Program-made: the position numbers and the translations under genes
From: Myxococcota bacterium
Lineage (GTDB): Bacteria; Myxococcota_A; UBA9160; UBA4427
Assembly (NCBI GenBank): GCA_028278345.1
Contig: JANQEL010000156.1
Span: forward strand, 1-34,943
DNA: 34,943 nucleotides
Direction of reading: 5' to 3'
The notes under the pieces: model-generated
Databases searched by the model: none
Told to the model about the DNA's origin: nothing
Seen by the model: the letters and a program-made list of their open reading frames with translations, nothing else
In this document: one piece after another, positions 23,492-32,809 of the stretch
How the letters are laid out: every line of letters starts with the position of its first letter
Numbering within the stretch: position 1 is the stretch's first letter

Positions 23492-24295
23492 CTACGGCAG
23501 CGGAGCCGCCTTCATCAGGCGCGCCCCCGAATGGCCACCATCGATCGCGAAGTCGGCCGCGGTGCAGGATCGGCTCTCGTCCGAGGCGAGGTAGAGCACG
23601 AGGTAGGCGATGTCGTCGAGCCGCTCCTCGACGCCGCGCCCGTGCTGGCTGTGGAGGATCGGCCAGTTGAAGTCGGAGTTGAGGGCGGCTTCGGGGTCGA
23701 TGCCTTCCGGCAGGACGCTCTTCACCATGCCGACCCCTCCGGCCTCCGGGCAGACCGAGTTGACCCGGATGCCGAACTGCCCGAGTTCGACCGCCGCGAC
23801 CTTGCTGAGACCGCGCAGCGCAAACTTCGTCGACGCGTAGGCCATGACACCGTTCTTGGGCAGGTAGCCGTCGACCGACGCGATGTTCACGATCGATCCG
23901 CCGCCCTGCGCCTTCATGGTTTCGAAGACGGCGCGGATGCCGAGGAACGGGCCGATCTGGTTCACCTCGTTGAGGCGACGAAAGTCGTCGGCCCTGGTTT
24001 CGAGCAGTGTGCCGAGGTGGAGCAGGGCGGCGTTGTTCACCAGCACGTCGATGCGACCGTCGCGTTCGACGATCTGGTGGACGGCATCGCTCCACTTCTC
24101 TTCGCTCGTCACGTCGAGATGGATGAAGCGCGCAGCTTCACCGAGCTCCTTCGCGACGCTCTCGCCGAGTTCCTGCAATACGTCGGCGATCCACACCTTC
24201 GCGCCTTCTCTTGCGAAGGCCCGTGCGGTGGCCTCGCCGGTTCCGCGCGCTGCACCGGTGATGATTGCGACCTTTCCCTCGAGTCGTCCTGCCAT
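23492..24295 (-). CDS. Short-chain dehydrogenase/reductase, hydroxysteroid-dehydrogenase-like
   Basis: 267 residues, classical SDR. The NAD(P) motif is TGAARGTG (13-20), with an Asp at the end of strand 2 (WIADV, 35-39) that favours NAD. NNAA (87-90), Ser140, Tyr153 and Lys157 (YASTK) complete the active site. The overall pattern, including RFIHLDVTSEE and LSKVAAVELG, resembles bacterial 3-alpha/20-beta-hydroxysteroid dehydrogenases. It may oxidise a ring hydroxyl. GAGG lies nine bases before ATG 24295. It is 29 bases after the MaoC-like gene and 117 bases before the P450, all on the minus strand. In mycobacteria cyp51 also sits beside an SDR and a ferredoxin, which supports a joint role. Confidence 0.88.
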   Translation of the reverse strand: MAGRLEGKVAIITGAARGTGEATARAFAREGAKVWIADVLQELGESVAKELGEAARFIHLDVTSEEKWSDAVHQIVERDGRIDVLVNNAALLHLGTLLETRADDFRRLNEVNQIGPFLGIRAVFETMKAQGGGSIVNIASVDGYLPKNGVMAYASTKFALRGLSKVAAVELGQFGIRVNSVCPEAGGVGMVKSVLPEGIDPEAALNSDFNWPILHSQHGRGVEERLDDIAYLVLYLASDESRSCTAADFAIDGGHSGARLMKAAPLP

Positions 24296-24324
24296 GCTTC
24301 TCTTCCTCGTTGCGGTTGCCTTTC

Positions 24325-25608
24325 TCAGCCCCCCTTGTTGCCATACTTGCGTCGGTTGTGCTCGGCGAGAAAGGCTGCGGCACGTGCGCGAAGCTCAGCG
24401 GGGGCTTCGGGAAGAACGACCGGTCCGTTCTCTTTCGAGGGCAGGGCGATCGTGGCTTCCGCGAGGGCGGTCTCGACACCGCGTTGGTTGGTGGCGACCA
24501 CCGCGAGGTCGACGACGGGTCGTCCTTCTTCCTCGTACTTCCGCACCACTTTGCCGCCGAAGGTCTGCAGATCACCGAGGTAGTTGAACTTGCGGATCTC
24601 GTCGCGTTGACGGAGGACGAAGGCCTCGTCTCCCATCCAATCGGTCAGCACGTGATGCAGCCAGAACTCCCGCTGCAGCCCCCAGTCGTAGGCTTCGGGG
24701 TTGCCGACCTCGCGGGCGAGTTCGCTGTCCCAATGCACGCGCGCTTCGGTGTCGTAGACGCCGTGACGGTTGCGCGAGTAGGCGTTGCGTCGGTTGAAGC
24801 GGTCCTTCGCCGCGATGCGCGACGTCGCGAGCATGCGAAATGGCGCGAGGCCGTATCCCGCGCAGTGGGTGAGGATCACGTCGGTCACGGTGAGCGGGCC
24901 CTTCTGGAGCGAACCGAGCGACTCACCCTCTTCGACATCATCGAAGTAGCGCGCCTCCCCGCCGCGGGGCGCTTCTTCGAGATACGACGCATCGATCTCG
25001 GCGATCTGTTCGGCGCTGTAGTTCGCGGGTTCGATGTCCTTGTACTTGCCCTTCTCCCGCGCCGTCTTGCGCTCGGCCATGATGCGCAGCGCGCGATAGA
25101 TGCCGACCACCTCGGCGCGCTGGTTGAACTTCACGTAGCGGCGAACGATGTGGACCGTGCGCCCGCCGAACTCGCTCGGCTTCACCTCGCAGCTCTCTTC
25201 CCCCTCGAAGCTGTAGAGGGTGTCCCCCGGATACATCGGGCGGTACCAGTGCCAGGTGCCGCCCGACATGTAGATCTGACAACCGGCGAAGAGCTTGCGC
25301 GCCTTGCGGCGCGTCTCCTTCGGAATGCGCGTGCCGAGCAGCGGCTTGTTGGTGATGGCCGTCATGATCGACGGCGCGATCACGTTGCCCCAGCGCGTGG
25401 TGCGCGCGTAGTCGGGGTCGACGTAGAGCGGGTTGTCGTCGCCGATGCTGAGGGCGAAGTTGCGAATCGCATCGACCGAAAGCGTCGCGTGGTACTCCTG
25501 GCCCGTGCTGCCCTCTTCGAGGCCGTTCATCTCCTGCTGCGCGGCGATGTCCTCGTCGGTGATCTGCCCGTAGTTCGCAGGGCGTTCCTTGCGCGTGCGT
25601 TCGCTCAT
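24325..25608 (-). CDS. Double-hotdog MaoC/FAS1-like dehydratase
   Basis: 427 residues, about the length of two hotdog domains. The N-terminal domain has SIGDDNPLYVDPDYARTTRW followed by GNVIAP (about 55-79), the hydratase-type hotdog segment with Asp and Asn near the active site. The C-terminal half (about 215-400) begins near YFDDVEEGESLGSLQKGPLT and is a second MaoC-like fold, including HHVLTDWMGDEAFV. Double-hotdog hydratases act on bulky enoyl-CoAs, including steroid side-chain CoAs. ATG 25608 lies 30 bases after the CaiB stop and its own stop is 29 bases before the SDR, so it is part of one minus-strand operon. The substrate is unknown. Confidence 0.8.
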   Translation of the reverse strand: MSERTRKERPANYGQITDEDIAAQQEMNGLEEGSTGQEYHATLSVDAIRNFALSIGDDNPLYVDPDYARTTRWGNVIAPSIMTAITNKPLLGTRIPKETRRKARKLFAGCQIYMSGGTWHWYRPMYPGDTLYSFEGEESCEVKPSEFGGRTVHIVRRYVKFNQRAEVVGIYRALRIMAERKTAREKGKYKDIEPANYSAEQIAEIDASYLEEAPRGGEARYFDDVEEGESLGSLQKGPLTVTDVILTHCAGYGLAPFRMLATSRIAAKDRFNRRNAYSRNRHGVYDTEARVHWDSELAREVGNPEAYDWGLQREFWLHHVLTDWMGDEAFVLRQRDEIRKFNYLGDLQTFGGKVVRKYEEEGRPVVDLAVVATNQRGVETALAEATIALPSKENGPVVLPEAPAELRARAAAFLAEHNRRKYGNKGG

Positions 25609-25638
25609 GGGGGCTCCGGGCAGGTGGGGCGGGGGTGG

Positions 25639-26844
25639 TCAGCCGTCTTCTTTGCGCGTGCGGTTCGCGACTTCTTCGCGCACCTCGTCGGTGTGTTCGC
25701 CCACGGTGGGGCAGGCGCGACGCGGCACCGGCGCGGCGCCGTCGAAGTCGACGGGGCTCGCCGGGGATCGAATCGCGTCGAGGGCCTCGGAGGCGGGGAT
25801 CTCGATGAAGGCGCGCGCCGCATCGGCCTGGGGGTCGGCGACCAGATCGTCGAGGCGATTGACGGGAGAGAACCAGACGTCCTCGGCATCGAAGATGCGC
25901 GACCACTCTTCGAGAGGGCGCTCTCGAAACGCGTCGTCGAAGAGCGCGATGAGCTCCGCGCGGTGTTCGAGGCGCGAACTCGCCGTGGCGAATCGCTCTT
26001 CTTCGGCCCAGGCGGGATTTCCCAGGGCGCGCTTCAGCTTGGGCCAATGGCGATCCGCTTCGAGACACAGGAGCCACAGCCAACGTCCATCCGCCGTCGG
26101 ATAGGAGTTCTGCAACGGCGCGGGCGCTCGCGTTCGATGCTGCACCGGTGCGTTCTTTCCGAAGCACAGCCGCGTCGCGACGTCGGTGCTCACGCAGTAG
26201 ATGCCCGTGCGCAGGAGCGACGTCTCGACCAGTCGCCCTTCGCCCGTTCGCTCGCGCGAAAGCAGCGCCGCCGAGATCCCCGCCACGAGATTCATCGCCG
26301 TGATGTGATCGCCGAAGGCCGGCGGGATCGTGGGCGGTGGCTCGTTGGGAAAGGTCATGCGATCCGCGAGCCCGGAACGCGACCAGAAGGCCCCCATGTC
26401 GTAGCTCGCGCGATTGGCCTCGGGGCCTTCGGATCCATAGCCCGTGATCTGGGCGTAGATGAGCTGGGGGAACTTCGCGCGGACGCGGGTGGGGTCGAGC
26501 TCGAGTTGTTCGAGGGCTCCGGGACGGAGGTTCGTCACGAAGACATCGGCTTCGCCGAGCATTTCGTCGACCAACTCGCGATCGGCCGGTTGCTTGAGGT
26601 CCAGCGCGACGCTTCGCTTGCCGCGGTTGTCGAGTTCGAAGAAGGGCGCGCGTCGCACCTTCATGCCCAGCGTCTTGAAGAAGTGGCGCTGGGGGTCGCC
26701 ATCCTTCGACTCGATCTTGATGACGTCGGCGCCCCAGTCGGCGAGCACGCCGGCCGCGGCCGGTGCGGCGATCCAGACCCCGAGCTCGACCACCCGGGTG
26801 CCGGCCAACATGCCGGGCGTCGTAGCCGGCTCCGCGCCGCTCAC
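25639..26844 (-). CDS. CaiB/BaiF family CoA-transferase
   Basis: 401 residues, the normal class-III length. The N-terminus reads MLAGTRVVELGVWIAAPAAA and ADWGADVIKIE; NRGKRSVALDL is the usual CoA-binding strand. The nucleophile candidate is the Asp of FGDHITAMN, followed by RTGEGRLVETSL. I place the start at GTG 26844, which gives the usual short lead before LAGTRV; ATG 26811 is the alternative, and a frame to 27039 is open but not family-like. It is the first gene of the minus-strand operon leading to the CYP51-ferredoxin and probably loads CoA on the pathway acid. It is divergent from the SDR at 27039 over about 190 bases. Confidence 0.85.
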   Translation of the reverse strand: MSGAEPATTPGMLAGTRVVELGVWIAAPAAAGVLADWGADVIKIESKDGDPQRHFFKTLGMKVRRAPFFELDNRGKRSVALDLKQPADRELVDEMLGEADVFVTNLRPGALEQLELDPTRVRAKFPQLIYAQITGYGSEGPEANRASYDMGAFWSRSGLADRMTFPNEPPPTIPPAFGDHITAMNLVAGISAALLSRERTGEGRLVETSLLRTGIYCVSTDVATRLCFGKNAPVQHRTRAPAPLQNSYPTADGRWLWLLCLEADRHWPKLKRALGNPAWAEEERFATASSRLEHRAELIALFDDAFRERPLEEWSRIFDAEDVWFSPVNRLDDLVADPQADAARAFIEIPASEALDAIRSPASPVDFDGAAPVPRRACPTVGEHTDEVREEVANRTRKEDG

Positions 26845-27038
26845 GATCCACCCCGGGGACGATGAAGCGATCTCTCGTTCGGCATACGCAGCGCGACCTC
26901 CAGGGTGGTGGGTTCGATCGAGCGTTCGAATCGCGCGCGTCCCGACTTGCCTGCCGCCGCGAGTTGAGCGAAGGAATCTAAGCCAGAAGAACCCACACCG
27001 GCAGACCTTCACCCGAGGGCGACACAGGAGACGGTGCA

Positions 27039-27842
27039 ATGAAGCAATTGGGCGGGCGAACGGCCTTCGTCACCGGAGGCGCGAATGGCATCGGTCGCGC
27101 CATCGCGCGCGCGCTCGCGGCCGAGGGCGTCGCGGTCGCCATCGCCGACCTCGATGCCGCGGCGGCGAAGAACGTGGCAGCCGAACTCGACGCCGCGGGG
27201 CACCGTTCGCTCGGCGTGGAGTGCGACGTCACCAAACGTGAGAGCCTCGAGCGCGCTCTCGCTGAAACGAACTCGGCCTTCGGCCCGGTGCACATCCTCT
27301 GCAACAACGCCGGTGTCGCCGCGGCGGCGCCCTTCGAGGCGACGACCCCCGGCGATTGGCAGTGGGTCTTCGGCGTGAACGTGATGGGCGTCGTGAACGG
27401 CCTGCAGATCTTCCTGCCCCACATGCGCGAACACGGCGAAGAGGCGCACATCGTGAACACGGCTTCGATGGCGGGGCTCTTCCCGGTCGGGCGCATGCCG
27501 ACCTACAGCGCTTCGAAGTTCGCCGTGGTCGGCCTCACCGAATGTCTGGCTCTCGAACTCGAAGGCAGCCCGATCGGGTTGACTCTGTTGTGCCCGGGCA
27601 TCGTGAACACCGATCTGGCGGCGAGGAGTCGGGCGCAGCGCCCCGCCGATGCCACGGGCGTCGATGAAGACTCCGAGCGCATGCTCGAGGAGGGGGCGCG
27701 CATGGGCATCGATCCGGCCGACGTCGCTACGTGCACCGTCGACGCGATTCGCAGCGGCGCGTTCTACGCCTTCTCGCATCCAGAGCTCGTGTCGCAGTTC
27801 GCGGAGCGCGCCGAACGGATCGCCGCGGCCGCGAAGGGCTGA
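27039..27842 (+). CDS. Short-chain dehydrogenase/reductase
   Basis: 267 residues, classical SDR. TGGANGIG (12-19) binds NAD(P), with Asp37 in IADLD favouring NAD. NNAG (89-92), Ser143, Tyr156 and Lys160 (YSASK) are all present. After the active site the chain runs through LLCPGIVNTDLA and ends with a helical tail, like many SDRs acting on fatty or aromatic alcohols. GGAG lies nine bases before ATG 27039. It is alone on the plus strand between two minus-strand CaiB genes, so it has its own promoter in the 194-base gap. Alcohol to ketone oxidation is predicted; the substrate cannot be assigned. Confidence 0.88.
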   Translation: MKQLGGRTAFVTGGANGIGRAIARALAAEGVAVAIADLDAAAAKNVAAELDAAGHRSLGVECDVTKRESLERALAETNSAFGPVHILCNNAGVAAAAPFEATTPGDWQWVFGVNVMGVVNGLQIFLPHMREHGEEAHIVNTASMAGLFPVGRMPTYSASKFAVVGLTECLALELEGSPIGLTLLCPGIVNTDLAARSRAQRPADATGVDEDSERMLEEGARMGIDPADVATCTVDAIRSGAFYAFSHPELVSQFAERAERIAAAAKG

Positions 27843-27863
27843 GCCCCTCGCAAGGCCGGCGTT

Positions 27864-29063
27864 TCAATCGTTCGGGATCAGCCCGCCTTCGCGCATGTGC
27901 TTGAGTTCGCCGTCGTCGTAGCCGAGCTCGCGCAGCACCTCTTCCGTGTGTTCCCCCACCAGCGGGGGGAAGTGCCGCCGCGCGTCCTGGGGCGTCTTCT
28001 CGAAGCGGGCGGCGGGGCGTATCCCGCGGTACTTCCCGGCAACCGGATGCTCGAACTCCATGAACGATTCGTTGTGCTGGATCTGGGGATCGTCGGGCAG
28101 CTCTTCCAGGGAGAGCACGGGTCCGCACGGCACGTCGTTCTCGCGTAGCCGGTCGATCATGTCCTCTGTCGTGGTCTGTGCAATGAAATCGGCGACGACG
28201 GGCGCCGCAACCTCCAGCGTCTTGCCGGTGGCGCGCGCCTGGTCTCCGTAGAACTCCGGGTCGTCGGCCCAGTCGTGGCGGTCGATCGCGCGGCACAGGC
28301 CGCGGAACTCGTCGGCGCTCGCCGCGAAGTAGACGAGGTGACCGTCGGAAGTGGATGTCAGCTGGTACATCTCGTAGAGCGTGCGTCCAGGCGGTTGCGG
28401 ATCGCAAAGCCAGGTGTGCCTGGTTCCGCCGTCGGGCCAGAAGAAGAAGAGCGAGGCATCCACCATCGGCACTTCGATGTGCTGACCACCGGCCCCGCGC
28501 TCGCGAGCGAAGAGAGCAGCCGTGATCGCCTGCAGGGCCGTGTAGGCGCTCGACTTGTCGCAGACGATGTTGCGCACGAGGTCCCGCATCGGGAACTCGG
28601 GGTTGAGTTGCACCGCGGTATGTCCCGACAGGCCCTGGATGATGGGGTCGTAGACGCGACCCTGGGAGTAGGGGCCCGTCGGGCCGTAGCCCGAGATCGA
28701 GCAGTAGACGAGATCGGGATTGATCGCCTTCAGGGCTTCGTAGCCGAGCCCCATTCGATCCGCGGCCCCCGGCCGCCAGTTCTGCACGAAGACATCGGCT
28801 TCGGCGACCATCTTTTTGACGATTTCGCGGCCCTCGTCCTGGCCGAGGTCGAGCACGATGCCGCGCTTGTTCCGGTTGCAATTGATGAAGAACGAGGGCA
28901 GGCCTTCCTTTGCGAACAGCGGCAGACGAAGTGTCTCGCCCATGCCAGGCGGCTCGACCTTGACCACGTCCGCCCCCTGGTCGCCCATCATCATGGTGCA
29001 GAGGGGGCCAGAGACGACGGCCGAGACGTCTACGACCTTGATGCCTTCGAGGGGTCCTGCCAT
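27864..29063 (-). CDS. CaiB/BaiF family CoA-transferase
   Basis: 399 residues, with the full class-III fold. The N-terminus is MAGPLEGIKVVDVSAVVSGP, then MMMGDQGADVVKVEPP. NRNKRGIVLDLGQ is the CoA-site strand. The nucleophile candidate is the Asp of VCDKSSAYTALQ, followed by RGAGGQHIEVPMVDA. The C-terminal VGEHTEEVLRELGYDD is a family hallmark. AGGAGG lies five bases before ATG 29063. It is divergent from the acyl-CoA synthetase (106-base gap) and convergent with the SDR at 27842. Its own product or donor is unknown; three CaiB-type genes in 21 kb suggest several different acids or CoA recycling. Confidence 0.9.
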   Translation of the reverse strand: MAGPLEGIKVVDVSAVVSGPLCTMMMGDQGADVVKVEPPGMGETLRLPLFAKEGLPSFFINCNRNKRGIVLDLGQDEGREIVKKMVAEADVFVQNWRPGAADRMGLGYEALKAINPDLVYCSISGYGPTGPYSQGRVYDPIIQGLSGHTAVQLNPEFPMRDLVRNIVCDKSSAYTALQAITAALFARERGAGGQHIEVPMVDASLFFFWPDGGTRHTWLCDPQPPGRTLYEMYQLTSTSDGHLVYFAASADEFRGLCRAIDRHDWADDPEFYGDQARATGKTLEVAAPVVADFIAQTTTEDMIDRLRENDVPCGPVLSLEELPDDPQIQHNESFMEFEHPVAGKYRGIRPAARFEKTPQDARRHFPPLVGEHTEEVLRELGYDDGELKHMREGGLIPND

Positions 29064-29169
29064 GGGTGCCTCCTGGGTGGGTCGGATCATTCTACACGCG
29101 TCGCGAGCGCTCCGAAGACTTTCTATGTTCGTCCGCTCGCCCACGATCCCACCCGCAGGAGCCCCCCGG

Positions 29170-30864
29170 ATGTACGAAGAACTGAAGCAGGCCTGGTCCA
29201 CCCTCACCGCACCCGGTGCGCAATTCGAGATCGTCGAGACCGATGTGCGCGGGCAGAAGCTGCGCGAGTTCAAGAACGCGCCCCCGACGGTGCGCGCGCT
29301 GTGGCAAATGACTGCGGCCCACGGCGACAAGGACTACCTCGTCTACGACGATGAGCGCTGGACCTACGCGGACGCCCATCGCGAGGTGGCGGGGATCGCG
29401 AACTGGCTCTTCGCCAACGGCGTCGAGCCGGGCGACCGGGTGGCGATCGCGATGCGCAACTACCCCGAGTGGCTGCTCGCTTACTGGGCTTGCACCAGCG
29501 TAGGCGTCGCCGCAGTCGGCGTGAACGCCTGGTGGACGGGACCCGAACTCGTCTACGGCCTCGGTGATTCGGATCCGAAGGTCGTGATCGCCGACGAAGA
29601 GCGCATGCAGCGCATCTTCGAGCACCGCGACGAGATCGGCGACCGCAAGCTCGTCGGCGTACGCCCGACCGAGAGCCGGGAGGGTGTGGTGCCCTTCGAG
29701 GAGCTGCGCGAGTTCGGAGGATCGCTGCCCGACGTCGAGGTCGATCCCGACGACGATGCGTGCATCTTCTATACCTCGGGCACCACGGGCAAGCCCAAGG
29801 GGGCGCAGCTCACCCATCGCGGCTGCACGAACAACCTGATGAGCCTGATGTTCGCGAACACGGTGGCGCCGACGGCGTTGGCCGCGGCGAACGGCGGGAA
29901 ACCGGCAGCGGACTCCGCGGCCGCCGCTTCTCCCGCAGCACTCGTCGTGACGCCGCTCTTCCACGTGACGGCCAATAACTGCGTCGCCTATTCGATGACG
30001 GCGATCGGCGGCAAGCTCGTCCACACCTACAAGTGGGAGCCCGGAGAAGCCCTGCGCCTGATCGAGAAAGAGAAGATCACCACCTTCAGCGGCGTGCCCG
30101 TGATGGCGCGCGAATTGATCGCCCATCCCGACTTCGCGAAGCGCGACACCTCCACTCTCAAGGCCCTCGGAGGAGGTGGGGCGCAGTTGCAGCCCGACCT
30201 CGTCCAGAAGATCGACGACTCGGTCGCAACCGCGCGCCCGGGTACGGGTTATGGCATGACCGAGACCTGCGGGATCATCACCTCCGTCTCGGCCGATTTC
30301 TTCGTCGACAAGCCGGCGAGCGCGGGGCCCGCCATGCCGACCTTCGAGACCAAGGTGATCGATGCCGACGGCAACGATCTTCCCGCCGGCGAGAGGGGCG
30401 AGCTCTGCGTCCGCGGATCGCAGGTGATCAAGGGCTACCTGAACCGCCCCGAAGCCACCGCGGAAACCATCCAGGACGGCTGGCTGCGCACCGGCGACAT
30501 CGCCTACCTCGACGAGGATGACTTCATCTTCATCGTCGACCGCGCCAAGGATATGGTGTTGCGCGGCGGCGAGAACATCTATTGCGCCGAGGTCGAGGCC
30601 GCGATCTTCGAACACGAAGCGGTCGCCGAATGCACCGTCTTCGGCGTCGCCGACGATCGCCTCGGCGAGGAGGTCGGGGCCGGGATCGTGCTCTCGGAGC
30701 CCCTCGAAGCCGACGCCCTGCGCGACTTCCTGCGCGAGCGACTCGCGGGCTTCAAGGTGCCCCGATACATCTGGTTCATCGAAGGCGCGCTACCGCGAAA
30801 CGCCAGCGGCAAGTTCGTGAAGCGCGAACTTCGCGACAGCCTCGACACGGCCGAGGCGGTCTAG
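29170..30864 (+). CDS. Acyl-CoA synthetase (AMP-binding, long-chain type)
   Basis: 564 residues. The ATP loop is YTSGTTGKPKG (201-211); GYGMTETCG and GWLRTGDIAYLDEDDF are the adenylation motifs; the hinge is DRAKDMVLRGGENIY; the catalytic Lys is Lys548 in NASGKFVKREL. It activates a carboxylic acid to acyl-AMP and then acyl-CoA in the cytoplasm. An Ala-rich insertion (about 235-258) after the ATP loop is unusual but leaves the core intact. AGGAG lies eight bases before ATG 29170. It is divergent from the CaiB gene at 29063 and is followed by a convergent small gene (nine bases). It probably starts the catabolic sequence encoded nearby. Confidence 0.93.
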   Translation: MYEELKQAWSTLTAPGAQFEIVETDVRGQKLREFKNAPPTVRALWQMTAAHGDKDYLVYDDERWTYADAHREVAGIANWLFANGVEPGDRVAIAMRNYPEWLLAYWACTSVGVAAVGVNAWWTGPELVYGLGDSDPKVVIADEERMQRIFEHRDEIGDRKLVGVRPTESREGVVPFEELREFGGSLPDVEVDPDDDACIFYTSGTTGKPKGAQLTHRGCTNNLMSLMFANTVAPTALAAANGGKPAADSAAAASPAALVVTPLFHVTANNCVAYSMTAIGGKLVHTYKWEPGEALRLIEKEKITTFSGVPVMARELIAHPDFAKRDTSTLKALGGGGAQLQPDLVQKIDDSVATARPGTGYGMTETCGIITSVSADFFVDKPASAGPAMPTFETKVIDADGNDLPAGERGELCVRGSQVIKGYLNRPEATAETIQDGWLRTGDIAYLDEDDFIFIVDRAKDMVLRGGENIYCAEVEAAIFEHEAVAECTVFGVADDRLGEEVGAGIVLSEPLEADALRDFLRERLAGFKVPRYIWFIEGALPRNASGKFVKRELRDSLDTAEAV

Positions 30865-30873
30865 CCCGTCGGC

Positions 30874-31206
30874 TCAGGGAAGGGTCGAGGCGACGACGTT
30901 GCGCACGTCGTCGTGGGCGAGCAGCTCTTCGAGGGCGTCGCCGTCGAGGAGCGTCGTGCGCAAATAGGCGAGTTCCGGCACCTCGATCTCGATGCGGTAG
31001 ATCTCGCGCGGCCCGTCGAACACCCGGCGAATTCGCAGATCCTGCTCGTCCCGTCCCTCGACGATCTGGTGTCGCAGCGACTCCACGATGCGCATCTCAC
31101 GCCCCATATCCAGCGGAAACGGGTCGTTTCCAGCGGTCGGCGCAGCGCCGTATGCGCGTCGACCCTGGTGATATCCGATGAGCTTGTACGAGCCGGGTGG
31201 TTTCAT
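30874..31206 (-). CDS. Small hypothetical protein
   Basis: 110 residues, family not recognised. The sequence is charged and regular (IVESLRHQIVEGRDEQDLRIRRVF, in parts, then IYRIEIEVPELAYLRTTLL), ending in a helix LEELLAHDDVRNVV, which looks like a real folded cytoplasmic protein. ATG 31206 (MKPPGSYK) is chosen; 31221 (MIGLL) is possible. Neither has a clear ribosome site. It is convergent with the acyl-CoA synthetase and divergent from the DUF4388-like gene. No function is proposed. Confidence 0.6.
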   Translation of the reverse strand: MKPPGSYKLIGYHQGRRAYGAAPTAGNDPFPLDMGREMRIVESLRHQIVEGRDEQDLRIRRVFDGPREIYRIEIEVPELAYLRTTLLDGDALEELLAHDDVRNVVASTLP

Positions 31207-31498
31207 GAGAAGGCCGATCATACCCGTTCACGCGCGGGCCATTCAAGCGTTCGTGAATGTGCAACTTCGCGGCGCTCGACATGTGGAAGGTTTCGTGCAA
31301 GGCGCCGTGCAACCGCGTCGATTCTCGTCGTTCTCGCGATTGCATTCTCATTGGAATCGCGCGCGGATCGCGGGTTTCGACTAGGCAAGCTGAATGCGGC
31401 CCGGCAGTGGGGCAAGCATCTCAAGGGATCGCCCGGTGACGTCGAAGAAGACCGACGTATCCCTGTGCAACTTCGCACCCCATGCAGGCGGAACCCCT

Positions 31499-32767
31499 GT
31501 GAGTGAGCTGCCTTCAAAGCCCTATCCGGGACCGCTCAGTCTCAGCGACGAGTTGCGAGAACAGCTCGAACTCGAGGCCAACGACTCCCTGCGCGTGTTG
31601 CAGCGCGACGTCCGCACGGTCCTGCTGGAGCGCGTGCGCGAGACGTCCGGTTTCGCGGTGCCGTGGGATCGCGACCTGGTGCTCAGCGCGAACGTGCGTG
31701 CCTTCCCGTTGGCGGATGTGCTCAGCATGCTCCATCGCGCGAACAAGAGCGGCTTCCTGCTCTTCGGTTACGCGGATCACGAGAAAGCCGTCTACCTCCA
31801 CCGCGGTGAAGTCGTCTTCGCCGCTTCGAATCAGGGCGTCGACCGCCTCGGCGAGTGCCTCTTCCGCAGCGGCATCCTCACCCTCGAGCAGCTGCAGGAC
31901 GCCGAGCGCCGCTGGAGCCCGAACGCCCGCCTCGGCAAGATCCTCGTCGAACGCAACGTGCTCACCCCGCGCGAGTTGTGGAATGGCGTGAAGCTCCAGG
32001 TGGAAGAGATCGTCCGCTCGCTCTTCGCCTACACCGAGGGCAGTGTCCACTTCTGGGAAGGCGAAGTGCAGCCCGACAACGTCGTGCGGCTCACGCTTCC
32101 GACGCGCAAGCTGATCTCCCAGGGCCTGCGACGCCGCGACGAACTCCTGAAGTTCCTCGCCGCCCTGGAAGACCCGGCCGTGCGCCTCGAGATCATGGGG
32201 ACGGGGGCCGACGGTCTATCGGGCAACGCCCATCGCCTGTGCGACCAGCTGAAGGAAACGCCGCAGTTCACCGTGGCCTGTCACGCGGCGGGGCTCGATC
32301 CGCTTTCGGGCGCGCGCATCGTGCAGATGTTGCGGCTCGCCGGTTCCGTCCAGATCGAACGCGTGGACGACGAAGCCGCCGCGGAAGCGGGGACCGACCC
32401 AGGCACGGCGCTGGCAGAGTTGATCAAGGGCCTGCTCTCGCTGATGGCCGAGCTCGCGACGCCCCTGGTCGCGACCGACGGCGCCGAAGCGGTGCAGGAG
32501 CGCATGACGGTGCTGCTCGAAGACACGGCGAGCCGCTATCCCGAACTGCTCGCCGACGTCGAGCTCGGCTTCGCCGGTGGGCTCGACCCCGCCGAGATCG
32601 AAGCTCGCGCCCGCAAGATCGGCGGCGACCGCGAGCGCTACGTGCGCTCCGCCCTGGGCGAGATGATCACCTACCTCGAGTTCGAGCTGCGCAACCACCC
32701 GCGCATCGACGATCCCGACGTCTATCTCGACGCAGTCGAAGGGCTCCGCGCTACGCTGGACATCTGA
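31499..32767 (+). CDS. DUF4388 (PATAN)-like protein
   Basis: 422 residues. The N-terminal half (about 55-215) has the DUF4388/PATAN pattern: FPLADVLSMLHRANKSGFLLF, then YLHRGEVVFAASNQG and LGECLFRSGILT, with VEEIVRSLFAYTEGSVHFWEGE. Such domains are common in myxobacterial and other deltaproteobacterial signalling and gliding proteins. The C-terminal half is helical and unassigned. GTG 31499 is chosen because AGGCGGAA lies just upstream; ATG 31394 would add 35 residues of low-quality sequence. It precedes rlmB by 42 bases on the same strand and may be co-transcribed. The function is unknown; a signalling scaffold is likely. Confidence 0.75.
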   Translation: MSELPSKPYPGPLSLSDELREQLELEANDSLRVLQRDVRTVLLERVRETSGFAVPWDRDLVLSANVRAFPLADVLSMLHRANKSGFLLFGYADHEKAVYLHRGEVVFAASNQGVDRLGECLFRSGILTLEQLQDAERRWSPNARLGKILVERNVLTPRELWNGVKLQVEEIVRSLFAYTEGSVHFWEGEVQPDNVVRLTLPTRKLISQGLRRRDELLKFLAALEDPAVRLEIMGTGADGLSGNAHRLCDQLKETPQFTVACHAAGLDPLSGARIVQMLRLAGSVQIERVDDEAAAEAGTDPGTALAELIKGLLSLMAELATPLVATDGAEAVQERMTVLLEDTASRYPELLADVELGFAGGLDPAEIEARARKIGGDRERYVRSALGEMITYLEFELRNHPRIDDPDVYLDAVEGLRATLDI

Positions 32768-32809
32768 TCGCTCGGCAGCTGGGCCGGGCACCAGCCCCGA
32801 GATCGCCCC

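Noticed and set aside
24265..26865. An 866-codon plus-strand frame
   Set aside because: Antisense of the MaoC-like and CaiB genes; no recognisable domain.
31257..31477. Direct repeat TGTGCAACTTCGC near 31258 and 31464
   Set aside because: Only 13 bases, two copies, no third copy or palindrome; may be chance.
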